Source: DASZIT01 sp036268775 (lineage in GTDB: Bacteria > Actinomycetota > Acidimicrobiia > Acidimicrobiales > RAAP-2). From it: 64,000 nucleotides of DNA. The notes under the pieces were generated by a model that saw only the letters and a program-made list of their open reading frames with translations, made no database searches and had not been told where the DNA came from. The stretch lies in assembly GCA_036268775.1 (NCBI GenBank), contig DATATM010000020.1, forward strand, positions 62,001-126,000, read 5' to 3'. Numbering within the stretch: the first letter of the stretch is position 1; each line of letters begins with the position of its first letter. The translations under genes were made by a program, and so were the position numbers. Of the stretch, positions 35,095-43,829 are shown piece after piece.

Positions 35095-36471
35095 TCAGTT
35101 GGTTCCCGGGGTGGGTGGCCGGGTCACCGGGCGATCACCGGTGTCGACCAGATCCTGGGCCACCTCCCGCAGCCTCACATTCAGATGCTGGGATGCGCGG
35201 CGCAGGATGTCGAAGGCCTGGTCGGAGGTGATGCGCTCGCGTTCCATGAGGATGCCTTGGGCCTGACCGATGAGTTCCCGGGTGGCCAGCGCCTGGTTCA
35301 GGTTGATGGCCCGACGGTCCTCGTCCTCATGGGTCCGGGCTCCCCCCAGAGCCAGGGCGGACAGGGTGGCGAAGATCAGGCCCTTGGCCCGATCGGTCGC
35401 CCCGAAGGCCCGCGGGTACTGGGCATAGAGGTTGAGGGCACCCAGCGTGCCATCGGTATAGAGGTGGAAGGCCAGCGCACAACGGGCCCCGGCGGCGGCG
35501 GCTTGGGGTCCGAAAGTGGGCCAACGGGTGTCGTCGGCCAGGTCTTCGGCGTAGATGGTGGTTCGCTGTTCGATGGCATCGAGACAGGGCCCTTCTCCGG
35601 TCGCCTGCTGGAGGTCGTCGATGTCAAGGACCACCGGATGGGTTTTCACCGCGGTGGCCACCGCGTCGGCTTCCAGCAGGAAGATGCCGGCGAAGTCACA
35701 CCCCTCGATGCTCGCCACGGCTTGGTCGACCACCGCCTGGAGGGTGTCGGCCACGCTTCCGGCCGCAAACAGCACCCGCGCGACCTCGGCGAGGTTGGAT
35801 GTGAGCTCGCTGGTGGTGGTGTTCTCGGGGGTAGGCATGATCTCCGGTTCCAAGTGCATTTTATCGAGAAATGCACCAACAGCCAGCCTGGCCCGGAGCT
35901 CGGTCATACAGGCGTGGAGGTGGGTCCGGACCGGTCCGTCCTGCTCGGAAAGAAGGTCGGCCACCTGCTGATAGGTGTGCTCGCCGAAGTAGGCGGACAC
36001 GATCGCCCGCCGTTTTTCCTCCGGCAGCCGGGCCAGGAGGCGCCAGGCCTCCTCGCCGGAGAGCCGGGGTCGCCCGGGTTGCCGGTCGCCGGGTCCGGAG
36101 CGACCCCCGGGGCCCCGGGAGGGGCCGGTGCTCAGCCGTCGGCGGGCCTCCCGGTACGTCTGGGTCAGGAGGTGGGCCCGCAGCGACGCCCGCTCCGGGT
36201 CGTACCGCTCCGGTGCCCGCCACAAGGCCAGGAAGACTTCGTGGGTGACGTCATCGGCATCCTCGGCGTCGCACATCCGGCGGGCGAGTTCGTACACCGA
36301 CGGCCCGTGGCGGAGGTGGGCTCCGGCCAAGGCGTCCTCGTGGCCCCGCTCGATGCCGACCATGAGGGCGGCATCCGACGGGCCGGCGGTCGGTTCGAGG
36401 TTGGCCGGCTGACCGGCGTCACCGGCTCGCGCCGCCGGTTGGCGGTTGGCTTCGGGGTTGTCGATGGGCAT
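35095..36471 (-). CDS. Sigma-factor-like / GAF / ANTAR fusion regulator
   Basis: 458 residues from ATG 36471; the frame is open upstream to 36546. Residues about 40-115 resemble sigma region 2 (DADDVTHEVFLALWRAPERYDP), and about 140-195 region 4 (LARLPEEKRRAIVSAYF, TYQQVADLLSE). A GAF sensor follows (about 225-375), then an ANTAR RNA-binding domain (about 385-445: ATRELIGQAQGILMER). ANTAR proteins act as antiterminators on paired hairpins. A sigma-like N-terminus in the same chain is unusual and could couple promoter choice to antitermination. Region 4 may simply be a DNA-binding helix-turn-helix. Confidence 0.78.
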   Translation of the reverse strand: MPIDNPEANRQPAARAGDAGQPANLEPTAGPSDAALMVGIERGHEDALAGAHLRHGPSVYELARRMCDAEDADDVTHEVFLALWRAPERYDPERASLRAHLLTQTYREARRRLSTGPSRGPGGRSGPGDRQPGRPRLSGEEAWRLLARLPEEKRRAIVSAYFGEHTYQQVADLLSEQDGPVRTHLHACMTELRARLAVGAFLDKMHLEPEIMPTPENTTTSELTSNLAEVARVLFAAGSVADTLQAVVDQAVASIEGCDFAGIFLLEADAVATAVKTHPVVLDIDDLQQATGEGPCLDAIEQRTTIYAEDLADDTRWPTFGPQAAAAGARCALAFHLYTDGTLGALNLYAQYPRAFGATDRAKGLIFATLSALALGGARTHEDEDRRAINLNQALATRELIGQAQGILMERERITSDQAFDILRRASQHLNVRLREVAQDLVDTGDRPVTRPPTPGTN

Positions 36472-36739
36472 CACCAGGGACCACCGAAAGCGACCACGGC
36501 TGAAGCGCCCGACCCTCGATTCCCGCTTCCCATCCAACACGACCAATTCGACATGGGATCGCTACCTCCGCCTCGGCGGCAGTGGGGTCACCCCCACCCA
36601 TCCCTCCCTGTCGAAGGTACTTATCAACATACCCCCTCGGAGGGACAGGTAAACGGGTGGGTGGGGGACCTGGCCTACCGGAGCGGGGAACCGGGCCGGA
36701 TCGAAAGCGTCGTTTCTGCCCGTTCACTACGGTGGGCGG

Positions 36740-37765
36740 ATGGAGGAGGTCCCACCCGAGTTCGCCCTGATCGACTTCGCCAGCATGCGGGGGCTGGAGA
36801 TCGGGCCGTTGGCGAACCCCAAGGTGGGCAAGGAGCAGGGAAGCATCACCTACCTCGATCACGCCAGCACCGAGGAGCTCAAGCAGAAATACGCCACCAA
36901 CGGCCAGCTGGCCGATCAGATCGATGCCCTGGTCGACGTCGACATCGTCCAGCACGGGGACCAGACCCTGGTGGAGGCGGTCGGCCCCGGGCGCACGTTC
37001 GACTACGTGATCGCCGCCCACGTCTTCGAGCACATTCCGTTCATGGTCGATTGGCTGTCCCAGGTGGACGGGGTCCTGGCCACCGGCGGGATCCTCTCGC
37101 TCGTCCTCCCGGACAAGCGGTTCACCTTCGACGTCAATCGGCGGGTGACCGAGTTCGGCGAGGTCCTCGACGCCCATCTCCGCAACATCAAGGCGCCGAC
37201 CTTCGCGCAGATGTTCGACTTCTTTGCCCACACCGTGACCATCGACGGCATGGTCGACACCCCGGCGATCTGGGCGGGCACCGCCGACTACTCGGGGGTG
37301 GTCCGGGACGATGTTCCCGACAGCGATCTCGCCGCCTATGGGATCTGCCTCGAGCAGCAGCGGAAGCCTTCGTTCGTGGACATCCACTGCCAGGTGTTCA
37401 CGCCGACGTCCTTCTTGGACATCTTCGAGAAGTTGGTGAAGCTGGACCTGGTCAACTTCGAAGTCGGAGCCTTCTTCGATACCCGGGTCAACACCTTCGA
37501 GTTCCATGTCAGCCTGCGCAAGCTGGCTCCCGACGAGGAACGAACCCAGATCCGGACGCGGCAGTATGCCTCGATCGGCGCCGCCCGCCGGGTGATCGCT
37601 GCCTCTCCGCTCCCCGGGTCGCCAACCCCGACCACCGGCACCGCCTCCGACAACGGCGCGGCCCCCTCCCCGGGGGTGGAACTGAGCGGCCTCGAGCAGC
37701 GGGCGCTGCTCCTCAAGCGGCGGGTGATGCACCGGCTGCGTCACCGGGCTCCACTCGGCCCCTGA
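36740..37765 (+). CDS. SAM-dependent methyltransferase-like protein (copy 2)
   Basis: 341 residues, ATG 36740. RGLEIGPLANPKV, YLDHASTEELKQKYATN, FDYVIAAHVFEHIPFM and LSLVLPDKRFTFDVNR correspond line by line to the protein at 19656-20660. The C-terminus again ends with a variable linker and ALLLKRRVMHRLR. The two are paralogues 16 kb apart. Divergent from the sigma/GAF/ANTAR gene; the 268 bases between them hold no other gene. Confidence 0.75.
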   Translation: MEEVPPEFALIDFASMRGLEIGPLANPKVGKEQGSITYLDHASTEELKQKYATNGQLADQIDALVDVDIVQHGDQTLVEAVGPGRTFDYVIAAHVFEHIPFMVDWLSQVDGVLATGGILSLVLPDKRFTFDVNRRVTEFGEVLDAHLRNIKAPTFAQMFDFFAHTVTIDGMVDTPAIWAGTADYSGVVRDDVPDSDLAAYGICLEQQRKPSFVDIHCQVFTPTSFLDIFEKLVKLDLVNFEVGAFFDTRVNTFEFHVSLRKLAPDEERTQIRTRQYASIGAARRVIAASPLPGSPTPTTGTASDNGAAPSPGVELSGLEQRALLLKRRVMHRLRHRAPLGP

Positions 37766-37790
37766 ACCGCGGGCCCGGCCTCCGGCCGGC

Positions 37791-38453
37791 TTACGGGTCC
37801 CGGGGGTGGATCTGGTAGGCGCAGACATGGGCGCCGCTGAGGATGTGGGCCACCCGGGCCACGGTGGCCTCGGGGAGGGCGTCACTGATGAAGCGGATCT
37901 CGCTGGTACACGCCTGGCGGAACCCGGTGGCGACCGACAGGATCGCGCAGTTGTGCTCGATGATCCGCCAGCCGCCGTCATCGGTCTCCTCGACGTCGGC
38001 CAGGTAGCCGTCCTCGTCGAGGATGCGGGTCAACTCCCGTACCTTCCCATCCAGGCTCAGGTCGGCCAACCGGATCCGCGCATCCGCCAACCGGCGTTGG
38101 CGCCGCTGTTCGAACAGCTCGGCGACATCGTCGCTGTCCGGACCGCCCAGGTACCCGAGGAGCTCGTTGGTGAGATCGCCGTAGCGCTTGGGGAAGAACT
38201 CTTCTGCCGCCGGCGCCAGCTCGTAGATGTAGGACGGCCTCCCCCGCCCCTCCGGCTCCGGGCGGTGGACGACCAGCCCGTCCTGTCGGAGACGATCGAG
38301 CTGTTGGCGAACCGCGGCGACGGTGATCCCGAGCTCGTCGACCAGATCCCGCGACCGGCGGGGACCGTTGCGCTTGAGGGAGGCGAGGATGGCGCGACGG
38401 GTCGACGGCATCGAGTCCAGCGGCTGGCGGTCGCCGGTGGCGGCCCGGGTCAT
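37791..38453 (-). CDS. SufR-like helix-turn-helix regulator with three conserved cysteines
   Basis: 220 residues; ATG overlaps the QueA-like stop (ATGA). The winged helix is at about 10-75 (STRRAILASLKRNGPRRSRDLVDELGITVAAVRQQLDRL is split by a turn; RGRPSYIYEL is the wing). Cys169, Cys182 and Cys211 (C-x12-C-x28-C; EHNCAIL, QACTSE, HVCAYQI) match the Fe-S-binding C-terminus of SufR and related actinobacterial repressors. It probably senses iron-sulfur status or oxidants. Last gene of a three-gene operon; tandem palindromes precede the first gene. Confidence 0.82.
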   Translation of the reverse strand: MTRAATGDRQPLDSMPSTRRAILASLKRNGPRRSRDLVDELGITVAAVRQQLDRLRQDGLVVHRPEPEGRGRPSYIYELAPAAEEFFPKRYGDLTNELLGYLGGPDSDDVAELFEQRRQRRLADARIRLADLSLDGKVRELTRILDEDGYLADVEETDDGGWRIIEHNCAILSVATGFRQACTSEIRFISDALPEATVARVAHILSGAHVCAYQIHPRDP

Positions 38454-39520
38454 GGCAGCACCAGGTGGACGTCGCCGAACTCGTGCCACAGGTAGCCGTT
38501 GGCGAGGGCGGCGGCGTAGGAGTCCTCCAGGAGCTTCCGGCCGGCCACCGCCTCCAGCATGGCCAGATGGGAAGCCTCGGGTTCGTGCCAGCCGGTCAGC
38601 AGCCCGTCGAGCGACCGGATCTGGCGATCGGGGGTGATGACGGTGTCGGTCCAACCCGTGCTCGGGTGGACGAGGCCCTGGGGATCGACCACCGACTCGA
38701 GGGCCCGGACCACCGTGGTGCCGACGGCCAGGACCCGCCCACCGTGCCGGTGGGTGTGGTTGATCCGGTCGGCGGTGACCGCCGACACCCGGAAGTACTC
38801 CGGGTAGGGGGGCTCGGAGGCCTCGAGGGAAGCCACCCCGGTATGGAGGACGATCGGGGTGACCCCTACTCCACCGGCCACCAACCGGGTCAGGACCTCG
38901 GGGGTGAATGGGCGTCCGGCGCTCGGCATCTCCGCCGAGCCTGGCTCGGTCACGTAGACGTTCTGGTACGCCGAGATCGGCCACTCTCCCTGGATGTAGC
39001 CGTACCGGATCGGCCGGCCGTAGGTGGAAAGGTAGCTGTGGAGCCGACCGGGGAATTCCACCGATGCCACCCACAATCGGACCCCTTCGAAATGCTCGGC
39101 GTAGGGCGACAGCAGGGTGACCGCCCCGCCTCCCGGTAGGTCGAGCCGGAGCCCGGCCGAGGCGGTGAAGTAGGGCTGGCCGCGTCGCCGGAGCTCGACC
39201 GTCCACAGCCCGGCGGGCAGCTGGGTGGACAGCCGGACCTCGGTCTCCTGGCCGGTGGCATCGGTGCCGGCCAGCTCCGCGGCCAGGGTTCCCGAGGTGT
39301 TGATGACGACCAGGTCCCCGTCCTGGAGGAACCGGGGGAGTTCGGAGAAATGGGTGTCGATCAGGTTGCCGTCGTGGCGGCTGGCCACCAGCATCCGGAC
39401 CGCGTCCCGGGTCAGCCCGCGGGCTTCGGGCGGTGACGAGGCCTCCAGTTCGGGAGGGAGGTCGAAGACCGGCAGCCCGCTCAGGGTCCGGTCTCGGGTG
39501 GCCGGGCTGAGGGCGCTCAC
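38450..39520 (-). CDS. QueA-like S-adenosylmethionine:tRNA ribosyltransferase-isomerase
   Basis: 356 residues from GTG 39520 overlapping the SDR stop (GTGA). FDLPPELEASSPPEARG, GDLVVINTSGTLAAEL, VRLWVASVEFPG, HTGVASL, GGRVLAVGTTVVRALES and GWTDTVITP follow QueA order. The usual FNNTRVIPARL is changed to INTSGTLAAEL. QueA builds epoxyqueuosine in tRNA, but no other queuosine gene is nearby, and this actinobacterial subgroup may have another role. Confidence 0.8.
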   Translation of the reverse strand: MSALSPATRDRTLSGLPVFDLPPELEASSPPEARGLTRDAVRMLVASRHDGNLIDTHFSELPRFLQDGDLVVINTSGTLAAELAGTDATGQETEVRLSTQLPAGLWTVELRRRGQPYFTASAGLRLDLPGGGAVTLLSPYAEHFEGVRLWVASVEFPGRLHSYLSTYGRPIRYGYIQGEWPISAYQNVYVTEPGSAEMPSAGRPFTPEVLTRLVAGGVGVTPIVLHTGVASLEASEPPYPEYFRVSAVTADRINHTHRHGGRVLAVGTTVVRALESVVDPQGLVHPSTGWTDTVITPDRQIRSLDGLLTGWHEPEASHLAMLEAVAGRKLLEDSYAAALANGYLWHEFGDVHLVLP

Positions 39521-40239
39521 CGGGTCGACTCCGCTTCGGCCAGGCTGAGGTCGGCCAGGCGGTATCGGCCGCTCGGGCGATCGCTTTCCAGCAGCGACAA
39601 CAGGCCGGGTACCACCGCCTCCGGAAGTGGCCGATCGGAGATGTCCTCCCCGGGAAAGGCCTCCTGGTGCATCTGGGTCTGCATGTCCCCGGGGTCGACG
39701 GCCCACACCCGGATGCCGGGCTCCTCGACCGCCAGCACCGCGCTGATGTGATCGAGCGCCGCCTTCGAGGCTCCGTAACCACCCCAACCGTCGTAGGCCT
39801 CCACCGAGGCGTCGGAGGTGACGTTCACCACCCGCGGGTTCGGCGAGTCACGGAGCCGCGGGGACGCCAGTTGGGTGAGCGCGATCGGCGCCACCACATT
39901 GGCTTCGAACACCGCCCGAAGCTCGTCGAGCGGATAATCGGAAAGATTCGGTTGGGGAGAAGGACCCAACCGGCTGGCGTTGTTGACCAGAAGGTCGAGG
40001 CCGCCGAGGCGCTCCGCTTCAGCCACCAGGGCTCGTCGATGGGCCGGGTCGGTGATATCTCCGGCCACGGCCACCACCGTCGCCCCGGGCGCGGCCCCCG
40101 ACACGGCCTCGGCCCGGGACCCTTTCAGGGCCGGCTCGTCGCGGGCATCGATGACCACCGACCACCCGTCCTTCGCCAGTGAAGCCGCCACGGCGGCCCC
40201 GAGTCCTCTTGACGCTCCGGTCACGATTGCCACGGCCAT
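39517..40239 (-). CDS. Short-chain dehydrogenase/reductase
   Basis: 240 residues from ATG 40239 after GGGAGG. AIVTGASRGLGAAVA is the NADP-binding Gly motif, LLVNNAS follows, and VVNVTSDASVEAYDGWGGYGASKAAL holds Ser and Tyr-x3-Lys of the active site. First gene of the operon with the QueA-like protein and SufR-like regulator. Substrate unknown. Confidence 0.9.
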   Translation of the reverse strand: MAVAIVTGASRGLGAAVAASLAKDGWSVVIDARDEPALKGSRAEAVSGAAPGATVVAVAGDITDPAHRRALVAEAERLGGLDLLVNNASRLGPSPQPNLSDYPLDELRAVFEANVVAPIALTQLASPRLRDSPNPRVVNVTSDASVEAYDGWGGYGASKAALDHISAVLAVEEPGIRVWAVDPGDMQTQMHQEAFPGEDISDRPLPEAVVPGLLSLLESDRPSGRYRLADLSLAEAESTR

Positions 40240-40274
40240 CTCTGCCTCCCTGGTGCTGCTCAACGATGGTTCGT

Positions 40275-40309
40275 TGTCTTATTAAAGACAGAATAACCTA
40301 TCTTTATTC
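40275..40309. promoter_or_regulatory. Two tandem AT-rich palindromes, probable operator for the SufR-like regulator
   Basis: TGTCTT-ATTA-AAGACA (40275-40290) is followed directly by GAATAA-CCTATCT-TTATTC (40291-40309). Both arms are perfect. The stretch is strikingly AT-rich for this genome and lies 36 bases before the SDR start, in the divergent gap shared with the EF-G-like gene, so it probably overlaps a promoter. Confidence 0.55.
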
Positions 40310-40431
40310 CGGTTGGGGGGTGATTCTGTCGGCCCCGGTCGCCGACCCCCAGGCCAAGGAATGCCCCTCGCACATACCGGGAGGCAGCGTTAGATTCGAG
40401 TTCAGGCTTCACCGGCTCGAGCGAGGTGCGC

Positions 40432-42486
40432 ATGCAAGCAGCTGTCCCGTCCTCTCGAATCCGCAACGTCGCCCTGTTCGGGCACGACGGGGTGGGCAAG
40501 ACAACGCTGGCGGAGGCGCTGTTGTTCGCCAACGGCGCCATCTCCAGACAGGGCCGAGTGGAGGACGGCACCACTGTGTGCGACTTCGAGCCGGAGGAGT
40601 GGAAGCACAAGAGCTCGGTGTCGACGGCCATCGCCCCTTTTGTGTTCGGCGACTACAAGGTCAACATTCTGGACACCCCCGGCATCGCCGACTTCGTCGC
40701 CGAAGTCGAGATGGCGATGTCGGTCGCCGACGTGGCGGTCATCGTGGTGAGCGCGGTCGAAGGCGTGCAGGTGCACACCCGGACGGTGTGGAAGCTGGCC
40801 GAACAGGCCGGGGTGCCCTGCATCGTCTACGTCAACAAACTCGATCGTGAACGTTCCGATTTCGAGCGGACGGTGGACGAGCTTCGGGAGACGTTCGGGA
40901 ACAGGGTCGCCCCCCTCGAGCTCCCCATCGGTATCGCCTCCGAGCTCGAGGGCATCGTCGATCTCCTGGCCGACTCGGCCACCGTCTATCTCGACGGCCA
41001 TCCAAAGGCGGTGGAGATTCCCGCCGACCTCGCTCCCCGGGAGCATCGTGACCATGACCATCTGGTGGAGGAGATCATCGTCGCCGACGACGACCTGATG
41101 TCGGGCTACCTCGACGGGGCCACTCCCTCATTGGAAGAGCTGGAGGCGACCCTGGTCAAAGGGGTGGCCAACCGCACGGTGTTCCCGGTCATCTGCGGCT
41201 CGGCCACTGCCGGCATCGCTCTCGATCGGCTGGTCGAGCTCATCTGCGAGATGCCCATCGACCGCTCGGCGGTGGCCTCCGCCGGCGATCAGATCGTCGA
41301 GATCGCTTCCGACCCGCGAGGCGAACCCTTGGCCCGGGTGTGCAAGACCATCGTCGACCCGTTCGTGGGCAAGATCTCCCTTCTCCACGTCCTGTCCGGC
41401 ACCCTCCGCACCGACATGGTGCTGACCAATACCCGCACCCACTCCGAGGAGCGACTCCATGGGTTGGAGATGCTCCGGGGCAAGGAGGTGATCCCGGTGG
41501 CCGAGGCCCAGGCCGGCGACATCGTGGCGGTGCCGAAGCTGGCCTCGCTGCAGGCCGGGGACACCCTGGCCCCGAAGTCGACTCCGGTGGTGGTGGACGT
41601 CCCACCCTGTCCGCCGGCCATGCTCTCCATCGCGGTGCGGCCCCGGGCCACCGGGGACGAGGACCGTCTGATGACCGGCCTCCACCGGTTGGCCGAGGAG
41701 GATGCCGCCCTCCAGGTCCACCAGGACGAAGAGACCCATCAGACGGTCCTGTCGGGCATGGGGGAGACCCATCTCCTCGTCACCTGTGAGCGGCTACAGC
41801 GGAGATTCGGGGTGGAGGTCGATCGGGAGGACGTGTTGGTCCCCTACCGGGAGACGATCACCGGCGTTGCCGAGGCCGAGGGCAAGCACAAGAAGCAGTC
41901 CGGCGGCCACGGGCAGTTCGCCGTCGCCCATCTCCGGATCGAACCGCTGGCCCGGGGGGCCGGTTTCGAGTTCGTCGATGCGGTGGTGGGTGGGGCGATT
42001 CCCCGGCAGTTCATCCCGGCGGTGGAAAAGGGCATCCGCCGGCAACTCCGCCGGGGAGGCGTGTTCGGGTTCCCGGTGATCGATGTGAAGGTCACCTGCG
42101 ACGGCGGCAAGTTCCATGCGGTGGACTCCAACGAAATGAGCTTCGAGTTCGCCGGGGGGTTGGCGGTGTCGTCGGCGCTGGCCAGTGCCGGTCCGGTCCT
42201 GCTCGAACCCATCTCTCGGATCGAGGTGTCGGTTCCCATCCGCTTCCAGGGCGGGGTCCTGGCTGATCTCAATACCCGTCGGGGACGGGTCATCGACAAC
42301 CAGCCGAGCGACAGCGAGACCCAGCTGATCAGCGCGCTGGTTCCGAGTAGCGAACTCGCCCACTACGTGGTCGAGCTGCGGTCGCTCACTGGCGGCCAGG
42401 GCACCTTCACCTCCACGTTCGAGCGCTACGTCGAAGTGCCCGCCCACACCGCCGAGAAGATGAGCCGCAGCGCGCTGGCCGGATAA
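40432..42486 (+). CDS. EF-G2-like translational GTPase
   Basis: 684 residues from ATG 40432; GTG 40426 is an alternative. The GTPase domain shows GHDGVGKTT (G1), DTPGIADF (G3), VNKLDRE (G4) and CGSA (G5). Domains II-V follow (GKHKKQSGGHGQFA in domain IV, GGVLADLNTRRGRV in domain V). The switch I region reads DFEPEEWKHKSSV instead of the RGITI of true EF-G, as in EF-G2/FusA2 paralogues. A role in ribosome rescue or stress is possible; EF-G proper must be encoded elsewhere. Confidence 0.88.
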   Translation: MQAAVPSSRIRNVALFGHDGVGKTTLAEALLFANGAISRQGRVEDGTTVCDFEPEEWKHKSSVSTAIAPFVFGDYKVNILDTPGIADFVAEVEMAMSVADVAVIVVSAVEGVQVHTRTVWKLAEQAGVPCIVYVNKLDRERSDFERTVDELRETFGNRVAPLELPIGIASELEGIVDLLADSATVYLDGHPKAVEIPADLAPREHRDHDHLVEEIIVADDDLMSGYLDGATPSLEELEATLVKGVANRTVFPVICGSATAGIALDRLVELICEMPIDRSAVASAGDQIVEIASDPRGEPLARVCKTIVDPFVGKISLLHVLSGTLRTDMVLTNTRTHSEERLHGLEMLRGKEVIPVAEAQAGDIVAVPKLASLQAGDTLAPKSTPVVVDVPPCPPAMLSIAVRPRATGDEDRLMTGLHRLAEEDAALQVHQDEETHQTVLSGMGETHLLVTCERLQRRFGVEVDREDVLVPYRETITGVAEAEGKHKKQSGGHGQFAVAHLRIEPLARGAGFEFVDAVVGGAIPRQFIPAVEKGIRRQLRRGGVFGFPVIDVKVTCDGGKFHAVDSNEMSFEFAGGLAVSSALASAGPVLLEPISRIEVSVPIRFQGGVLADLNTRRGRVIDNQPSDSETQLISALVPSSELAHYVVELRSLTGGQGTFTSTFERYVEVPAHTAEKMSRSALAG

Positions 42487-42529
42487 GCCGCGCCGGCGCG
42501 ACACCGGGCGCCGACGAGGACGGACTACC

Positions 42530-43003
42530 TCAGCGGTCGAGATCGATCCGGAGGGTCCCAGGGTGGCGGCCGGCGATGGTGATGAACAAGCTGTTGAGCG
42601 GGTTGAGTCGCAGCATCCGGCGAACCGTATTGTCATCATCCAGCACCTGGGCGGTGCCGGGACGCCAGCGGCCATGCACCCGTACCCGCACCCGGGGGTT
42701 GGCTTCGATGTTCTTGACGTACTGGGCTTGGTGGCGCTCCGCGCAGACCAGCCAGAAGGTGCTCCGCTTCAGGCGGCCGCCGACCGGCGACGAGCGAGGC
42801 AGTCCACTGGTGCGTCCGGTGGTCTCGATGACGGCCCAGCCGGGGAGGACACCGGCTAGCGCCAACATGTTCGGGTTGGCGAACCGCTGCCACGCCCTCA
42901 CCGAGGGCTCCGGAGCCAGCCGTTCGAAGACGGCGATGGCGAGATAGAAGGCAACCACGCCGGCCAGGGTTCTCCCCAGCCACTTCACCGGCCGATGGAG
43001 CAT
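42530..43003 (-). CDS. Deazaflavin-dependent nitroreductase (Ddn) family protein
   Basis: 157 residues; ATG overlaps the PhyH stop (TGATG). One hydrophobic helix (about 10-27), then VIETTGRTSGLPRSSPV, KRSTFWLVC and QYVKNIEANPRVRVRVHGRW, the F420-binding split-barrel signature of Ddn-like proteins. Predicted F420H2-dependent reductase at the membrane. F420 synthesis genes are not in this window. Confidence 0.85.
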   Translation of the reverse strand: MLHRPVKWLGRTLAGVVAFYLAIAVFERLAPEPSVRAWQRFANPNMLALAGVLPGWAVIETTGRTSGLPRSSPVGGRLKRSTFWLVCAERHQAQYVKNIEANPRVRVRVHGRWRPGTAQVLDDDNTVRRMLRLNPLNSLFITIAGRHPGTLRIDLDR

Positions 43004-43779
43004 CAGCGTCGGGCGTTCTTGACGAAATCGTCGGTGCCGTGCCCGACCTCCAGGCGGTCACCGCCGTGCCAACTGCCTCGGAGGTGGCGGCGGATGGCTT
43101 CGTCCCCGTCGGCGGTGGCCCGGGCGGCGGCATGCCAGAGATCGGCGTGATGGAAGAGGATGTCGCCCCGTTCGGCGTAGACGGCCACCTCCCCGGGAAC
43201 CCGCTCGAACCCCAGGGGGATCCCCTTGGTGCCCCCGAGGTGGCTTCCAGGAAGCACCCGGAGGAATCCGTTGGCCGGTGAGGTGGGATCGATGTGGAGG
43301 GTGAAGGCCAGGCCGGGCCAGATCGACAGGTGGGGACCCGACTGGTGGTCGGTGTGCCATCCGATCCGGGAATAGGCCGAGCCGGGCCCGGGGCGGGCAT
43401 CTTGGTAGACCACCCCGAACCGCTCGTAGTCGAGGAGCCACGCCCGGTCTCCCAGCACCCGGCGGGCCACCTCGACCATCACCGGGAGGGCGGTGGCCGC
43501 CGCCGCCCGGGGCGACACCTCGGTGGCGAAGGTGACGTAGTGGGCGAACGGCCGGCCGTCGATGGTCGCATCCGGCTGGTCGAGGATGGCGGTGCCGTGG
43601 CGCCGGCCGAGGGTTCCTTCCACCAGGCGTTGCTGAGTGTCGACCAGTTCGGCTTCGAGGGCGGCCACCCCGGCCTCGTCGAGGGCGCCCCGCACCATGC
43701 CGTAGCCATTGGCGCGGATCGATGCGACCACGCTGTCGACATCGTCGGGAGGGAAGGTGATCTGATCGCCGGCCACCAT
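43003..43779 (-). CDS. Phytanoyl-CoA dioxygenase family (Fe(II)/2-oxoglutarate) protein
   Basis: 258 residues. GWHTDHQSG gives the H-x-D iron ligands, DILFHHADLWHAA the second His, and NGFLRVLPGSHLGG the core strand. A 2-oxoglutarate-binding Arg is expected in the C-terminal part but I cannot place it with certainty. Forms a two-gene unit with the Ddn-like reductase. Substrate unknown. Confidence 0.85.
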   Translation of the reverse strand: MVAGDQITFPPDDVDSVVASIRANGYGMVRGALDEAGVAALEAELVDTQQRLVEGTLGRRHGTAILDQPDATIDGRPFAHYVTFATEVSPRAAAATALPVMVEVARRVLGDRAWLLDYERFGVVYQDARPGPGSAYSRIGWHTDHQSGPHLSIWPGLAFTLHIDPTSPANGFLRVLPGSHLGGTKGIPLGFERVPGEVAVYAERGDILFHHADLWHAAARATADGDEAIRRHLRGSWHGGDRLEVGHGTDDFVKNARR

Positions 43780-43829
43780 CCACCAAGCGTAGGGGACAGA
43801 CTCGGCGTGGGACGTCGTACCATGACGGG

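Noticed and set aside
36590..36660. Possible hairpin between CCTCCCTGTCG and CGGAGGGACAGG
   Set aside because: The arms do not pair over more than a few bases in register; the similarity is partly direct rather than inverted.
34696..37818. Open frame of about 1040 codons on the + strand across the P450 end, the fusion regulator and the methyltransferase
   Set aside because: It has no recognisable domain and runs antisense or out of frame to three genes with clear families; GC-rich third positions keep the alternate frame open.
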